Below are positions 38,345-49,293 of a stretch of DNA of 64,000 nucleotides, in pieces. This stretch comes from Gonatopus flavifemur. Lineage: Eukaryota > Arthropoda > Insecta > Hymenoptera > Dryinidae. Within the stretch, counting starts at the first letter, position 1; each line of letters opens with the position of its first letter. The notes under the pieces are model-generated. The model did not search any database. It was not told the DNA's origin and saw only the letters and a list, made by a program, of their open reading frames with translations. Position numbers and translations under genes: made by a program. Where the stretch lies: assembly GCA_018340375.1 (NCBI GenBank), contig JAFFJZ010000001.1, forward strand, positions 35,828,001-35,892,000, given 5' to 3'.

Positions 38345-39200
38345 CACATTTCTCAACCGATTGCAATGAAACTTATATGGAACCACAATGGGATCGTGAT
38401 TGGAACGCGGTATAAATTTCATTGCGATCGGATAACAGAGAGCAAAGACATGCGCTGTCGCAAAATCACGAATTTTGCGGAAATTTTTTCCCTTCTCCTC
38501 CCGTTCCTCTGTGAGAATCAGGTTGAGACTTATATGGGACCACTGTCGACACTACATAAAACTGTGGTAGGAATTTCATAACGATCGGATGAAAGGAATG
38601 AAAGATATCCGCATGATAGCAATTTTCACGAAATTTCAAATTTCGTTTTGAAGCCTACTGCTCACCATTTTCTTCCCTCATTTCCGATTCGCCTGAAATT
38701 TACATCATACAACTGTCACCTCGTAAACTGAATATACTCAGAGGTCCACGGCATTCGGATAATATGGACATAGAGAAGGCATACTTACAAAAATAATGCA
38801 GATCGCAAACAAAAATTTCCCAGAGTTTTCAACCGATTGGGATGAAACTTATATGGGACCACTATCAGGTTTTAACTAGAGCGTGGTTCAAATTTCATCA
38901 AAATCGGAGGATAGGAAGCGGAGATATGTGTGATCGCAAAATCACAATTTTTTATAACATTTTTCTCCACTCCTCCTATTCTACTGTGAAGATCAAGTTG
39001 AAACTCATATGGGACCACTACTGACACCGAATGTAACCGTGGTAAAAATTTCGTGATGATCGAATAACAGAAACGAAAGTTATCCGTGATCGCAATTCTA
39101 GGGGGGGTTACATCCACACATTGATCCATCCATTCATCCAGACAGACAGACAGACACGGGACCAAAAATTTTCCCCGAGTTTCAAGCAACATTTTGATCC
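38345..39200. repeat. Interspersed repeat with two diverged direct units
   Basis: The block AACCGATTGNNATGAAACTT...ATATGGGACCACT...GATCGGATAACAGA occurs near 38348-38640 and again near 38828-39110. Each unit contains a half-length internal echo (ATATGGGACCACT). It is followed by a (CAGA)n run at 39139-39155 and CATCCATTCATCC. The family is not identified. Confidence 0.6.
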
Positions 39201-39355
39201 AAGAGATTTTGAATTTGGAGATGAAAGAATTTTCGGCCCCTCGAAACGATCACAAAGCTTCCCTCCAACGAGGAAGCAAAATCGTGGGATTTTCCCTCAA
39301 AAACAGGTGGGTAACATGATTTGGTGAACTCTGTCTTTATTTGTAGAAGAGTTAA

Positions 39356-39551
39356 GGGGATACTGAAGCCGGGACTTTAGCCAAATCTTTCGTGTAAGAT
39401 TTCTCCACAATATTTGAATATTTCCAAAATATCGCTACATTTCTATATACATTCAAGAAATGCTGTATAGAGCGATATTTTGAAAAGATTCAAGTATTCT
39501 GGATGAATCTTACATAAAAAATTTGGCTAATGTCCCGGCGCTAGTATGTCC
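39356..39551. mobile_element. Small TTAA-type MITE, GGGGATACT ends
   Basis: A 196-bp near-palindrome flanked by TTAA (39352-39355) and TCAA (39552-39555). The left is GGGGATACTGAAGCCGGGAC; the reversed right is GGACATACTAGCGCCGGGAC. A lone similar end (TTAAGGGGATACTAG) occurs at about 44039. Confidence 0.75.
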
Positions 39552-39826
39552 TCAACACCCAAATGACAAGATAATACCTCAAAGTAGAGGGAGAGTCCCT
39601 TATTTCTTATGTAGAAACGATTCCTCCACAACGTGTCAAGGGACGGAATCCACCATTGGTGTGAAGAAAAATTCCTCATATTTTTCCATAATGTAGTTCA
39701 GCCTAATGCTACTCCTATGACGATTTAATGTGCTATTGCGTCTAGAGAATAACTCAATATCAAAATAAGTATCGAGTTATTATAATGCAAATATCTACTT
39801 TGATTATGGTAAATATGAAAATTTAA

Positions 39827-40506
39827 AGGAAGGTTTTCATCGAGCGAATCCCGAAATAAGGTGATTTTCTCGAATTTGTTTTCTGAAGAAGGAAGTAAAT
39901 TAAGAACTCGAGTGACTTGAAACTCATTAAATGGGTCTTAAAGTACATGAAAGGAATTTTCTCAAGTTAAAGGATTCGTATCCTGAAACTTCAAAAGCGT
40001 TTTTCTCGAAACCATGTTTCTCAAGTTTGGCTCCACGATATCTCAAAAACTACTGCATGGATCGCTCTTTTTTGATTTTTATTTTGAAGCTGATTGGATT
40101 TATCAGAGGATGAACCTAAATGGAGATGACATTTGAGTTTCCTTCTTTTTATAGCACTTTAAAGAGCGAAAAAAAGGTGGAAAAACGCTACCAAATGTTT
40201 GCATGCCTGTCATTTTTTTAATTTTGGACTTTTCATCGGTTTTATTGGTACAACCTTCAACAAATATAATATATTTCTAGAAAACTTTAGGATTTTTGAT
40301 TTCTGTTAATTTTTGTTAGTGCTTTAGTGGCGCCCGATTGATCACTGTTTTTTTAGGTGGTTATGTTTACTGAAAACAATTTTTTAATGTACTTAAAGAC
40401 TCAATTAACGAATGTGAGAACGCCCGAGTTCTTTATTGACTCTCTTCTATGAAAAAAAATTCGAGAAAATCACCGTATTCTGGGGTCGCTAGATGAGAAC
40501 CTCCCC
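39827..40506. mobile_element. TTAA-type family R1, copy C, uninterrupted
   Basis: A 680-bp copy with perfect TTAA on both sides (39823-39826 and 40507-40510). The ends are AGGAAGGTTTTCATCGAGCG and, reversed, GGGGAGGTTCTCATCTAGCG. It is the best reference for this family because it has no nested insert. The open frame at 39931-40113 is repeat sequence. Confidence 0.82.
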
Positions 40507-41486
40507 TTAAAACATTCATAACTTAACTATTTGGAAGAATTAAAACGTTTGTTGAACTTTTGATTTATTGCGATGTAGGAAATTTCAATATTGTTACTCA
40601 GAATCGTATTACCACCATCTTTTTCATTTTCATGTAATTTATTTCCCAGTTACGAGAGATAGGGCTATGATCTAAGTAGTAAGTTGCGGAAAAAAGAGAT
40701 ATGTAGCGCGTTTTATGAAATTCTGTTTCTGGCATTTTTATATTTCTATCTTCCCTTTCGACTCTTCCACAACGATTCTCACCCCTCTGTTTTGCTGCAA
40801 AAAGTATAACAACGCTGAGTTATGATATTATCAGAATGAATCCTCGACTTGAAATGATTATCTAAATTTTCATTTTGTTCCAAAGTTGTCCTCATTCTTA
40901 CACGAAGGCGTTCAAAACTGTGAGAACAAGATATCATGATATATAGTAAAGACTCGACGAGTTCTTCAAAGATCTTTACGATCTCGAAGTAACACGAGGA
41001 TGTTCACAACGCTCTCTAAAACTTCCTGGAAGCGCGAAAATTTGCTTGTAATATTGGAATCATGTAACCGGTCCAAAAACACTGAACCATTTATTCAAAC
41101 GACGTGTAATGCGTTCAGTGTTCAAATAGAACAAGCGATGTTCCAAAAATTTTCTTTTACTATCAAAACTTTCATACTATTTTCCCTCATATTCTGGTAA
41201 ATAATTAAAAACTTGAATAGAAATTTTTCAAGTAAACTTCTTTTGTGACTGAAATTATAGTTGTGATTTCATACTTATCTTTTTACTATGCTTTTTACAA
41301 GAATTTTATATTTTATCAATCGTTCCTTGAAGCATCTTCTTTCAATTTCATATCCGAATATTCTTCTTGAGTACGAATATACTTGAGAATGTCTAGGTAG
41401 TTCTAGTTTGTTGAGAAAAATTTCTCAGATGGAGCTCTCAATGTATTTGTGTCCTCTTAACGGGATACCAGCGTACCATCCGAGTG

Positions 41487-41735
41487 AAGATTTCTCCGAA
41501 CTGAATTCATAAAACAGTTTGAAATTTTCAGGGAATATTCTTTGATACTTTATAAATCGCGGTACAAAGCCTGAATTCCAAATTTCGAAAAAATGTTTTT
41601 TTTTCTCAGTCAGAGGCATAATTTTTTTCTTTGAAATTCAAAATTCGGGCTATGCATTGCAATTAGTGGAGTATCAAAGAATATTCCCTGGAAATTTCAG
41701 ACTGTTTCATCAATTTAGTTCGGAGAAATCTTGCA
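41487..41735. repeat. Inverted repeat with 65-bp arms
   Basis: The left arm 41487-41550 (AGATTTCTCCGAACTGAATT) and right arm 41670-41735 are reverse complements with few mismatches. No clear target duplication. Confidence 0.65.
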
Positions 41736-41905
41736 GAAAAGGTTTTCTGCTGACAAATCAACGCATTTGATTGAACATTTTTGAGAGATATCGTTTCATA
41801 CAAATAAGACTTGTTCATTATCACCAAACATTGTGTTGATTTAGGAAATTTATATTTATTAATTATAACCAAATCATTTATTTGACTCAAACTGATCGAA
41901 ATTAA

Positions 41906-43829
41906 GGAGGGAGCCTGCTTTAGAGGCTTCACAAAATCGATTTCTTTGTTTTTGGATAAATGTCTTCCTAAACTATCCAAGAATGTGTCCCTCAAATTTC
42001 AGTAGCAAATTCGAAATATTCTCGGAATTACAGTAGAAATAGTGATCAAGCTTCGAGCAGGTTTACCCGACAAAACAGGTGTGCTTCGTTTTTAAGTAAA
42101 GAAGCCAGAACAGCCCGCAGACTCGAACATCTGGGCGGAAACCAGTTTTTTGAAGAGTCTGAAGGGCTACTCTATGGAGCAGGAATCGCTGATTAGCATA
42201 TTAATGCGGTAAGTTCAAGAAAATTACAGTTTTTTATATACGAAAACTTTGACGCGCGATTTCTCGGTTTTTCATTTTTACGATTTTTCTTAATTGGCGG
42301 GAAAGATAGGGGAAAAATGAAACGTCCTATCGAAACGAGATAAAATGGAATGTATTCGAGATTAAATTCTCTTCTAGTTGAACCTGAAAAACTTTAAGAA
42401 AGTCAAGATTAACCCATTTTTTCAACAATCTGAAGTGAATTTTTTTTTTCCAAAACATTGAATTCTTTTTTCAATTTGCGAAAAATTGTTGAATTTTTCA
42501 CTTTTTGTTGAATTTTCTTGGTTTAACCAGAAGCTATACGATTGAGAAATAGAAATGTTTTTGGGTTCTTTGTTTCAGATGGAAATTGCGACCTGCATCT
42601 TTCCCGCCGCACGACAAATGCATACTCGAGGCGCCTCGGCGAAATGCTTGTACCAAGCATAATCCCAGTAAACCCTGAGTTCTTAAAGATGAATATAAGA
42701 TATCCGATGAAAGAAACCTTTAAGATGTGTCTAAAAGATGTCTTATAGATGTATATCAGAAATCTTCAGAAAGATATCTTACAGATGCTTGTATAAGATA
42801 TCACTTTTCTGCCTCATTCTCTCGCGTGCAGTACGTGTCAAATGTTGAATCTTATATATAAAAATGTTATATATTAGGATTCAAGGGATTCAAAGGTGCA
42901 ATTGACTTGTTCATGGGATAAAAACTCACCAAGTAAGTGTATGATATTTTATTCGTATATTCGTTGGATGTCATTGTATACTTTTTCAAAATCAGCATTA
43001 GTAAACATTACCGGCATTCCTAACCTTGCTCTTTACCGTCGTTTACATATATATATTATACAAAAAAAATATTATGCACTTACTTGATGACATCTTATCC
43101 TATTTATAGGCGCGATTGCACTCCTTGAATATCTTGAAGTATTACAATAATGAATTTATGAACCCGAATACATGAATTTGTAGCATGTTGTCTTCTTCTC
43201 GAAACATCTTCATCGAATTCATGTATCGATTCCCTGACGAAGGTAGATCTCATAATTTTTCGTAATTTCCCATGAAAGTAACAATTTTTCATATTTCCTC
43301 ATAAATGACAAATTCGATGAGAAAAATCTAATATTTTCTCCTGGAATTTGTACCAAATGAGGAAATATGAGGAATTATGACTTTCATGAGAATTATGGAA
43401 AATTATGATTTACATTACCACCAGGATTTGTGTATGACTTGTGAAATATATCATTCTTCGGATTTCTAATTTTCCTCTCCCATAAGACCTCATTAAGATA
43501 TCTTAAAAAAGCTTCTGAAAGATCTCATTCCAGATATCTTGAAGATATATAATAGTGTTGCGTCCGATATCTTGAAGATATCTGAGAGATCTCTTTCAGA
43601 AAAAATTTTGAGATATCTTACAAAATTTTCAGACATCTTTCAGATATCTAATAGAAATCGGATTGTCTATTTGGGATATGACATATATCCTAATGAAAAA
43701 ATTTGAAAAGATTGTTGAAATATATCGGACTAAACCCTGAACGTTTCGTTTCAATCGGATATTTCTTTCCTTCCCAAAATAATTCTCGAAAAAATCGATT
43801 TTTTGAAGTCTCTAAAGCAGGCTCCCCCC
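41906..43829. mobile_element. Large TTAA-flanked element, GGAGGGAGCCTGC ends
   Basis: A 1924-bp element with TTAA on both sides (41902-41905 and 43830-43833). The left end GGAGGGAGCCTGCTTTAGAG and the reversed right end GGGGGGAGCCTGCTTTAGAG pair, and pairing continues to AAAATCGATTT. It contains a nested element at 42664-43675. No intact transposase was seen. Confidence 0.75.
42664..43675. mobile_element. Nested element rich in AGATATCTT
   Basis: The ends resemble CCCAGTAAAC and, reversed, CCCAAATAGAC. Both flanks of the interior repeat AGATATCTTA/GATATCTTGAAGATAT words (42690-42800 and 43490-43660), giving a broad inverted arrangement. A further small palindrome lies at 43285-43410 (ATATTTCCTCAT/ATGAGGAAATAT). 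Boundaries are approximate. Confidence 0.5.
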
Positions 43830-44179
43830 TTAATTTGAATGCATATGACTTCTTCTCAAATTTAGATTGATCGAATCATCATCGGTATGAAGTTAATTCA
43901 AAGGAATATGTGCTGGATTTATCAACTATGCAGTGGAATGAATATTAATAAATTTTTCTTTGGCCTTATCCAATTACACGATTTATTTACTATAAACAAA
44001 TCTTATTTGAGTCAACGAATCTTCATTTTTAGAGCGTTAAGGGGATACTAGTGTCGGTAACTCGCATCATTGGTTTGAAAAAGACGCAATCATGAGATAG
44101 AAGGAGACGTTTTATATCGTCGCTAGTACCTGTTCAAGAGGGAAGATCTTTCATTGCGTTTACGCACTGAGAAAATGCA

Positions 44180-44670
44180 CACGGAGGAACAAAATTTGCT
44201 TCCTCAGCTAATTGGATTGCTGAGAGAGCAACATGATTAATTAAAATAGCCAATTTTTAGCTGCACTAGCAAAATTCTCAGTATTAAATACAGAATAGCA
44301 AACGAATTTTACTGGAGGAGCGAACATTCCTTGCTACCACGGCTATTCTCTAAATTCCTTGGGGTGAAAAATTGACTCTTGAAGAGTGGAAATACTGCAA
44401 GTCCAGTACTCCAATTCTACTCCTAAAGAGTGACTTTTCACTCTATAAGAGTGAATTCTCAATCCAACAGAGTGAAGGTTCAACTCGATTTGAAATTCCA
44501 CGTCTTTATACGAGTTAAATCCTCACTTTATAGGAGTGGAATCTCACTCTTGTTGGACTTGCAGTATTTTTACTCCTCGGGAGTGGTATCTCACTCCAAG
44601 AAATTTGCAGAGTAAAAAATCGCTGTCATAGCTAACAAATTTGCTGTGATAGCAAAGAGATCGCACTGAG
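44180..44670. mobile_element. CACGGAGGAACAAA element, relative of 18992-19519
   Basis: The left end is CACGGAGGAACAAAATTTG. The right part carries GCTGTCATAGC and TTTGCTGTGATAGC. It is interrupted by the element at 44348-44613. The right boundary is uncertain. Confidence 0.45.
44348..44613. mobile_element. Nested MITE with GAGTG/CACTC repeats
   Basis: The ends are AAATTCCTTGGGGTGA and, reversed, AAATTTCTTGGAGTGA. Both arms share AATACTGCAAGTCCA, followed by repeated GAGTG and ACTC words about every 15-20 bp. Confidence 0.7.
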
Positions 44671-45117
44671 CGAAGTTTTATAGTTACCACAATTAAAAAT
44701 TCACTTAATTTTTCAGTGAAATACGACATCAAATAAATTTCCATAATCGTGATAACAAAAAATATTTTTCCATCCAGACTTCGAAAAATGATTGAGCAAA
44801 CTGAATGTTGAAGTGTATCAGTATAGTTACCATAACTATATAAATTGAATCAACCCTTCGAAGTTATCGCCACAAAATTTCATTGTTTGAATTCACCATA
44901 TTTGATTCTCACTTTCACTGAAGAAAAATAGTTGTCCATTTTTTTTTTTTGATACTTATAACTATAAAAAAACTCTCTTCTCTCCTGAGAAATTCTCTGT
45001 GACTCATAGACTGTTATATTTTCTTATTTCGCCGAATTTTTCCCGGAGTGACTTCAGTTATAGCATCAACCGTCATTTTCTCCCCTTGCACGGCGTTACC
45101 GTTATGGAAAAAGGGTA

Positions 45118-45204
45118 CTAAGAGTCAGGGAATCGAACCCTCACGCGTGCCAAACAATCTTGATTAGAAGTCTGCGCGTTATCCGTTTAGCCATAGCATG
45201 GGAC
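45118..45204 (-). pseudogene. Degenerate tRNA-Arg(TCT)-like sequence
   Basis: On the minus strand an A box TGGCTAAACGG (45193-45183), the anticodon-loop-like CTTCTAATC and a perfect B box GGTTCGATTCC (45139-45129) appear in order, followed by a T5 run near 45112. This resembles tRNA-Arg(TCT). The anticodon stem does not pair, the acceptor ends do not match, and the A-to-B spacing is about 10 nt long. It is more likely a tRNA pseudogene or the head of a SINE than a working tRNA. Confidence 0.45.
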
Positions 45205-45300
45205 TGATGGAATCATCCTTCACGTTTGGTATACTCAGTAAAATGAATTAAGCAACATTTTTTCCACATAGTTATTTTTGCTTTGTTTATGGCGCCTCTA

Positions 45301-45565
45301 CACGGGAAAAAAATGACGTGTGAATTTTGCATTGGTTGTTGTTATCGTGACATAACTGTTGAAGTGCATGCAATTGGAGTAAAATTCACATTGGAACCAA
45401 TGTTATGTGTACATTGCTACTGAAGTAAACGGCAGGCGTGTCGCCATGGTAATCATGATAACAATGTAAATCCAACAGGACTCTGGAGTGAATTCTACAT
45501 GAAATCCATGCCGTAATTATAACCTCACTTTCCATGTAATTCTTACGTAGTCATTTTTTTCCGTG
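45301..45565. mobile_element. TA-flanked MITE with CACGGGAAAAAAATGAC ends
   Basis: A 265-bp element between TA sites (45299-45300 and 45566-45567). The left is CACGGGAAAAAAATGACGTG; the reversed right is CACGGAAAAAAATGACTACG. Non-coding. Confidence 0.78.
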
Positions 45566-45887
45566 TAGCATCAGTCGGAGTGTATAATATTCTGCTATAA
45601 CTTTTTCCGTAAAATACAGATCCACTGAACGTAGTGATGCAATACCTGGCCAGGAACAATATTGAATGAAAAATTTGAGTTGCCACAACTGAAATGATAG
45701 TTGTTGTAACAAAAATTTTGAGTTAGAATAACCAATACTTTCACGAGACAAAAATAGTTTTTGTTTGATGTCGTATTTCATCAAGTCTTTCGCTATGACA
45801 ACTGGATATTTCTTTCAGTGTGATTGAAGGTATATGATAACATAAACCATGATAATTCAGATTGGTTGATGGGACTTATGAGTTTCG

Positions 45888-46139
45888 CACTGTAAAACAT
45901 GATGGTGGAATTTCTCTTCAAAGAATGGTGGCAGCAAAGTTCCTCCACAAATGGGGAATTCTTCACCATAAGTTTGTGGACTTTTCTTTCGTCCGTAGAG
46001 GATTCAACACCCAAAAAACAAAATCATTCCTCAACTTAGTGCAAAAATCCCTCATTTCCGATGAAAAAACAATCCCCCAAGATAAGGGGACGAAATTCAC
46101 AAACAGTTTGGAGAAAAACTCCCCATATTTCTTACAGTG
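45888..46139. mobile_element. Possible MITE with CACTGTAARA ends
   Basis: The left CACTGTAAAACATGATGG and the reversed right CACTGTAAGAAATATGG pair. Interior GAGGAATT/AATTCTTC words mirror one another. Opposite-strand open frames here are by-products. Confidence 0.5.
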
Positions 46140-46897
46140 TGTTCTAAAAACCAAACAATTTGTTTTGAAAGTTTTTCATTCCATCAACCAAAATATTTAT
46201 TTCTCTTCATTGTGATATGCTAGTTGATACAATTCAAGGTCAATAGTTACATATCTATACTGTGATCAATTAAAGCGTGTAACTGAATATTCTATTGTTG
46301 TCGCGAGTAATTATTTGATGGGCATGTGACTTTATCCATAGCTCCTCGAACAAAGAAAATTGGTTGCATCAACTATTATAAGACAACTGAAAATTTTTCA
46401 GTTTTGGCGACTATTCAGTTCTTTCAATGCGTTGTCATATCAAAAAATTTGCCGCTGTAGCAAAAGGTACCCAGAAAAATCAGGTTTTCAGAGGATCGAT
46501 TACTTTTCATGAAGTATACATCAATTTCTGACCTGTGTTTTATGAAAATTGATAGAAAGGAATATCAGTAGTGTAAAGTCATCTATCTCTACACTGAAAG
46601 GAATGTTCAGGAAATGTTATAAATCATACAGTTTTGTTACTATCATGAAAATATTATGTTATAATAACAAAACTTTTGTAAACTAAGCAAAACTTTTGTT
46701 GTTTCAAATAAAAAATTTTGTTGATCATATTTCAACAAAAACTCTTTAAATTGATATAAATCGATTATATATACCTATAAGATTATTATTTGAATGGAAC
46801 GATAAAAAATCATCGAAGTGTATTCACTTCTATAACACCAATTAGCGATTATTCAGTCACGAGGTGAGATAGATAATAGCCGAAGGATAACACTTAC

Positions 46898-47008
46898 CTT
46901 TCTCCCATATTATCGATTCAATAGGATAACCCGCAACGGGACATTTGATGTATAGTTGCTTGCTAGCTACTGCTGAAATGGTCGACATGGGTCTGATGTA
47001 CGGCAAAC
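46898..47008 (-). CDS. Dscam2: Dscam2-like receptor, Ig6 first-half exon
   Basis: A 37-codon exon encoding the N-terminal half of Ig6. It reads GLPYIRPMSTISAVASKQLY and continues to KCPVAGYPIESIIWEK. The LPYIR opening and the CPVAGYPI..I.WE block are a hallmark of Dscam Ig6. The first Ig cysteine is at residue 23 and the core tryptophan at 35. The acceptor is TTCTCAG/GT and the donor is AAAG/GTAAGT, both good. Phase 1 at both ends (111 nt) fits the Ig5 exon before it and the second-half exon after it. It is too short and lacks a suitable start codon for ordinary ORF finding, so it is recognised by motif and splice sites. Confidence 0.9.
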
Positions 47009-47347
47009 CTGAGAATCCGAAATCATACAAAATGTTCTATCAGCACTTCATTCAAACTTTCTGTAATGGATGTTCGAGTTGATTTCTCTTTTCATAAATT
47101 GCAATGGAATTGAGACCTTAAAGGTTCAAATTTACCTCATATGGAGTTTACAAATGATATTTTTAGCGACTAGCATCATTTTGTAAATTGTAAAATTTGA
47201 TATCTATCCCTCGGAAGAAAATTTATATGAACTATGTTGTATAATTTGCATGTAGTTACATAAATTTGTATACAAATTATTGTACAGAATTTACATGGAG
47301 TAGAAAAGTACTCCTGATGATATCAGATGTCGAATACAAATGTAGTT

Positions 47348-47580
47348 GGTATCTTCGAATGTTGTTGAAGTTGAAATCGTTTATTAAAATGAATCGGTTA
47401 CTGAATTACGAAATCCTCAGCTGTTCAAGACCTAAAATCTTGCGATACATTCTTTAAAAGATTTGTCCAGTTCCAAGGAGTTAATTCGAGAAGATCAACA
47501 TCCATGACTTCTCAGATTCTGTGAGTTCGAATTTTCGTTTCGTTCCTATAAACCATTCGAATTTCAACAACATATCTTCC
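47348..47580. mobile_element. Foldback family R2, copy 2
   Basis: The arms GTTGTTGAAGTTGAAATCG and, from the right, GTTGTTGAAATTCGAATGG pair. It is homologous to 31054-31298 in reverse orientation. It sits in the 1.4-kb intron between the Ig5 and Ig6 exons. Confidence 0.62.
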
Positions 47581-47645
47581 AGGTCTTTCAATGAAAGACT
47601 TTTTCGCGTTGAGTACCCGCTGTTTTTCTCTAAGTTTCTCAAACA

Positions 47646-47923
47646 CACTGACAGAAAAACGACTTGGTTGAAACATTCGTGGTCGCAGTAACTTGAAATT
47701 TGGTTCGATTCACCGGGAAATGTGATTGTGATGTTCAGAAAAAGTGGTTGAAGCCAAAATTAAATACATATTCTGGTTATTACACCAAGAAAAGAATCTG
47801 GTTTTTCTAGTCTGAAAAATGTAATTTTTTCTGGGCATCGAAATCAAATTTCCTGATGATTCAAACCAGATTTCAAGTTACTCCGACCACGAATCTTTCA
47901 ACCACGTCGTTTTCCTGTCAGTG
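47646..47923. mobile_element. CACTGACAGAAAAACGAC MITE, copy 1
   Basis: A 278-bp element. The left end CACTGACAGAAAAACGAC and the reversed right end CACTGACAGGAAAACGAC pair. It shares ATGTGATTGTGATGTTCAG-like interior with the copy at 55555-55814. Confidence 0.78.
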
Positions 47924-48400
47924 CAGAAATCATGTACGCGAACTTCATAGTTTGTTTTTCGTATACAGTTAACTCAATTCATTGTAATAACAATGGAAAG
48001 ATATTTTACTATTAGTAGATTCACAACAAGTTTCGAGCATCTCTAATTGATGCAATGTACCTTATATTTTACACCACGCGGAAGTATCGATATTCTTGGG
48101 CATAAAAAAGGGTCATCCGCTTATGTTCGCTAAAAAGCTACACATCCAAGCAACACAAGAGTTTGAGAATGAGAACGTTAAGGAAGACTGTTTTGAATAA
48201 TCATGTGCTATGTACCTTCATAGAATCCCTCAACCATTTTATCCAAAATAGTCTCATTTGCACATTCCTTACACATACTCCCAGAATAATCATAGCATAT
48301 TTGAGAATTTCTTGTGCTACTTGAGCAGTTGCTATGGAAATGTTTGTGAACTAACAAGGTAAATTCAAACTACGAATTCAAGGATAATATTAAAACTCAC

Positions 48401-48697
48401 CGTAAACATTCAGTCTTGCCGAATGTTTGGCTTCTCCAGCCCGACTACTCGCAGTACACTGGTACTCCCCGCCATCTTCGGGTTTAACCGAAGATATATT
48501 AACGTGCGATATCACGTCCCCATAGACGGTCACGTACTGACCAATCAGAAGCCTGTCATTTTGCGGAAGCGGAAATCCATCCAGTAGCCAGGAAATTTGC
48601 GGCGTCGGATTACCTGCGGCGCTGCATTTCAGAGAAACCGATGGACCAGGCTGCATTGTCTGTTCGATAAACTTGTAGGACAGCGACGGCGCGATCT
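48401..48697 (-). CDS. Dscam2: Dscam2-like receptor, Ig5 exon
   Basis: This internal exon encodes a complete immunoglobulin domain of a Dscam-family homophilic adhesion receptor. It reads EIAPSLSYKFIEQTMQPGPS at the start and ends ARLNVYG. Cysteines at about residues 25 and 81 and the tryptophan at 37 form the Ig core. The motifs QPGPSVSLKC, GNPTP, GQYVTV and GDVISHVNIS are typical of Dscam Ig5. An N-glycosylation sequon (NIS) is present. The acceptor is TTAACAG and the donor is G/GTGAGT, a consensus 5' splice site. Length is 297 nt with phase 1 at both ends. The next exon downstream in the gene, Ig6 first half, lies 1.4 kb to the left. The family call is firm. The choice of Dscam2 among insect paralogues rests on the paired Ig7 exons further left. 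No Ig4 exon was found to the right in this window. Confidence 0.9.
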
Positions 48698-49293
48698 CTG
48701 TTAACAGACGTTATGGTCAGATTACACATACTCGAAAGCCTCAGAATACTAACACTACCTCATCCTATCTCTTCAATTCCCCTTCTAACTGTACCTTGCC
48801 TACCGCGTGTCGTATCCCACTCGTCAGTTGATTCACCCACTTCCTATCAACCCCATTCCTCTTTCCATCTCTATTTAATGCATAGACACGTCGAGTTATC
48901 CCTGTCTTTTGCTACCTATCAACTGTTTCTAAGCCTCATTGAGTAACATACATGGACTAAAGGTGTGATGTTTATTTAAAATGGATTGGGGGCTACTCTG
49001 TGTTCTATTTTCTTCAATTTCACCTTACGCCATGATGTCTCAAAAACACTTATTTCACACGACTATCGATTATTCAATTCACTCGAATGAATTGTTGGAA
49101 GGTAGATAGAAGGTGAGTGAAGAGCTGTTGTGATCGATGCAATTTTGGTAATGTCTTGAATCATCAATGCATAATATATGAAAGAAAGTGTCGATACTAT
49201 ACGTTTATCCATCGGTTTATGTTAACGTTGGGACCTTCAGAAGCGTTTGATGAATTTTCATGAGCTCTAAAGCATTTCACGAACAAGCTTTAA
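48698..49293. other. Intron upstream of Ig5, start
   Basis: Sequence upstream of the Ig5 acceptor on the minus strand, somewhat less AT-rich around 48750-48900. The open frame on the plus strand (48713-48946) has no recognisable domain. No Ig4 exon was found here or further right. Confidence 0.4.
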
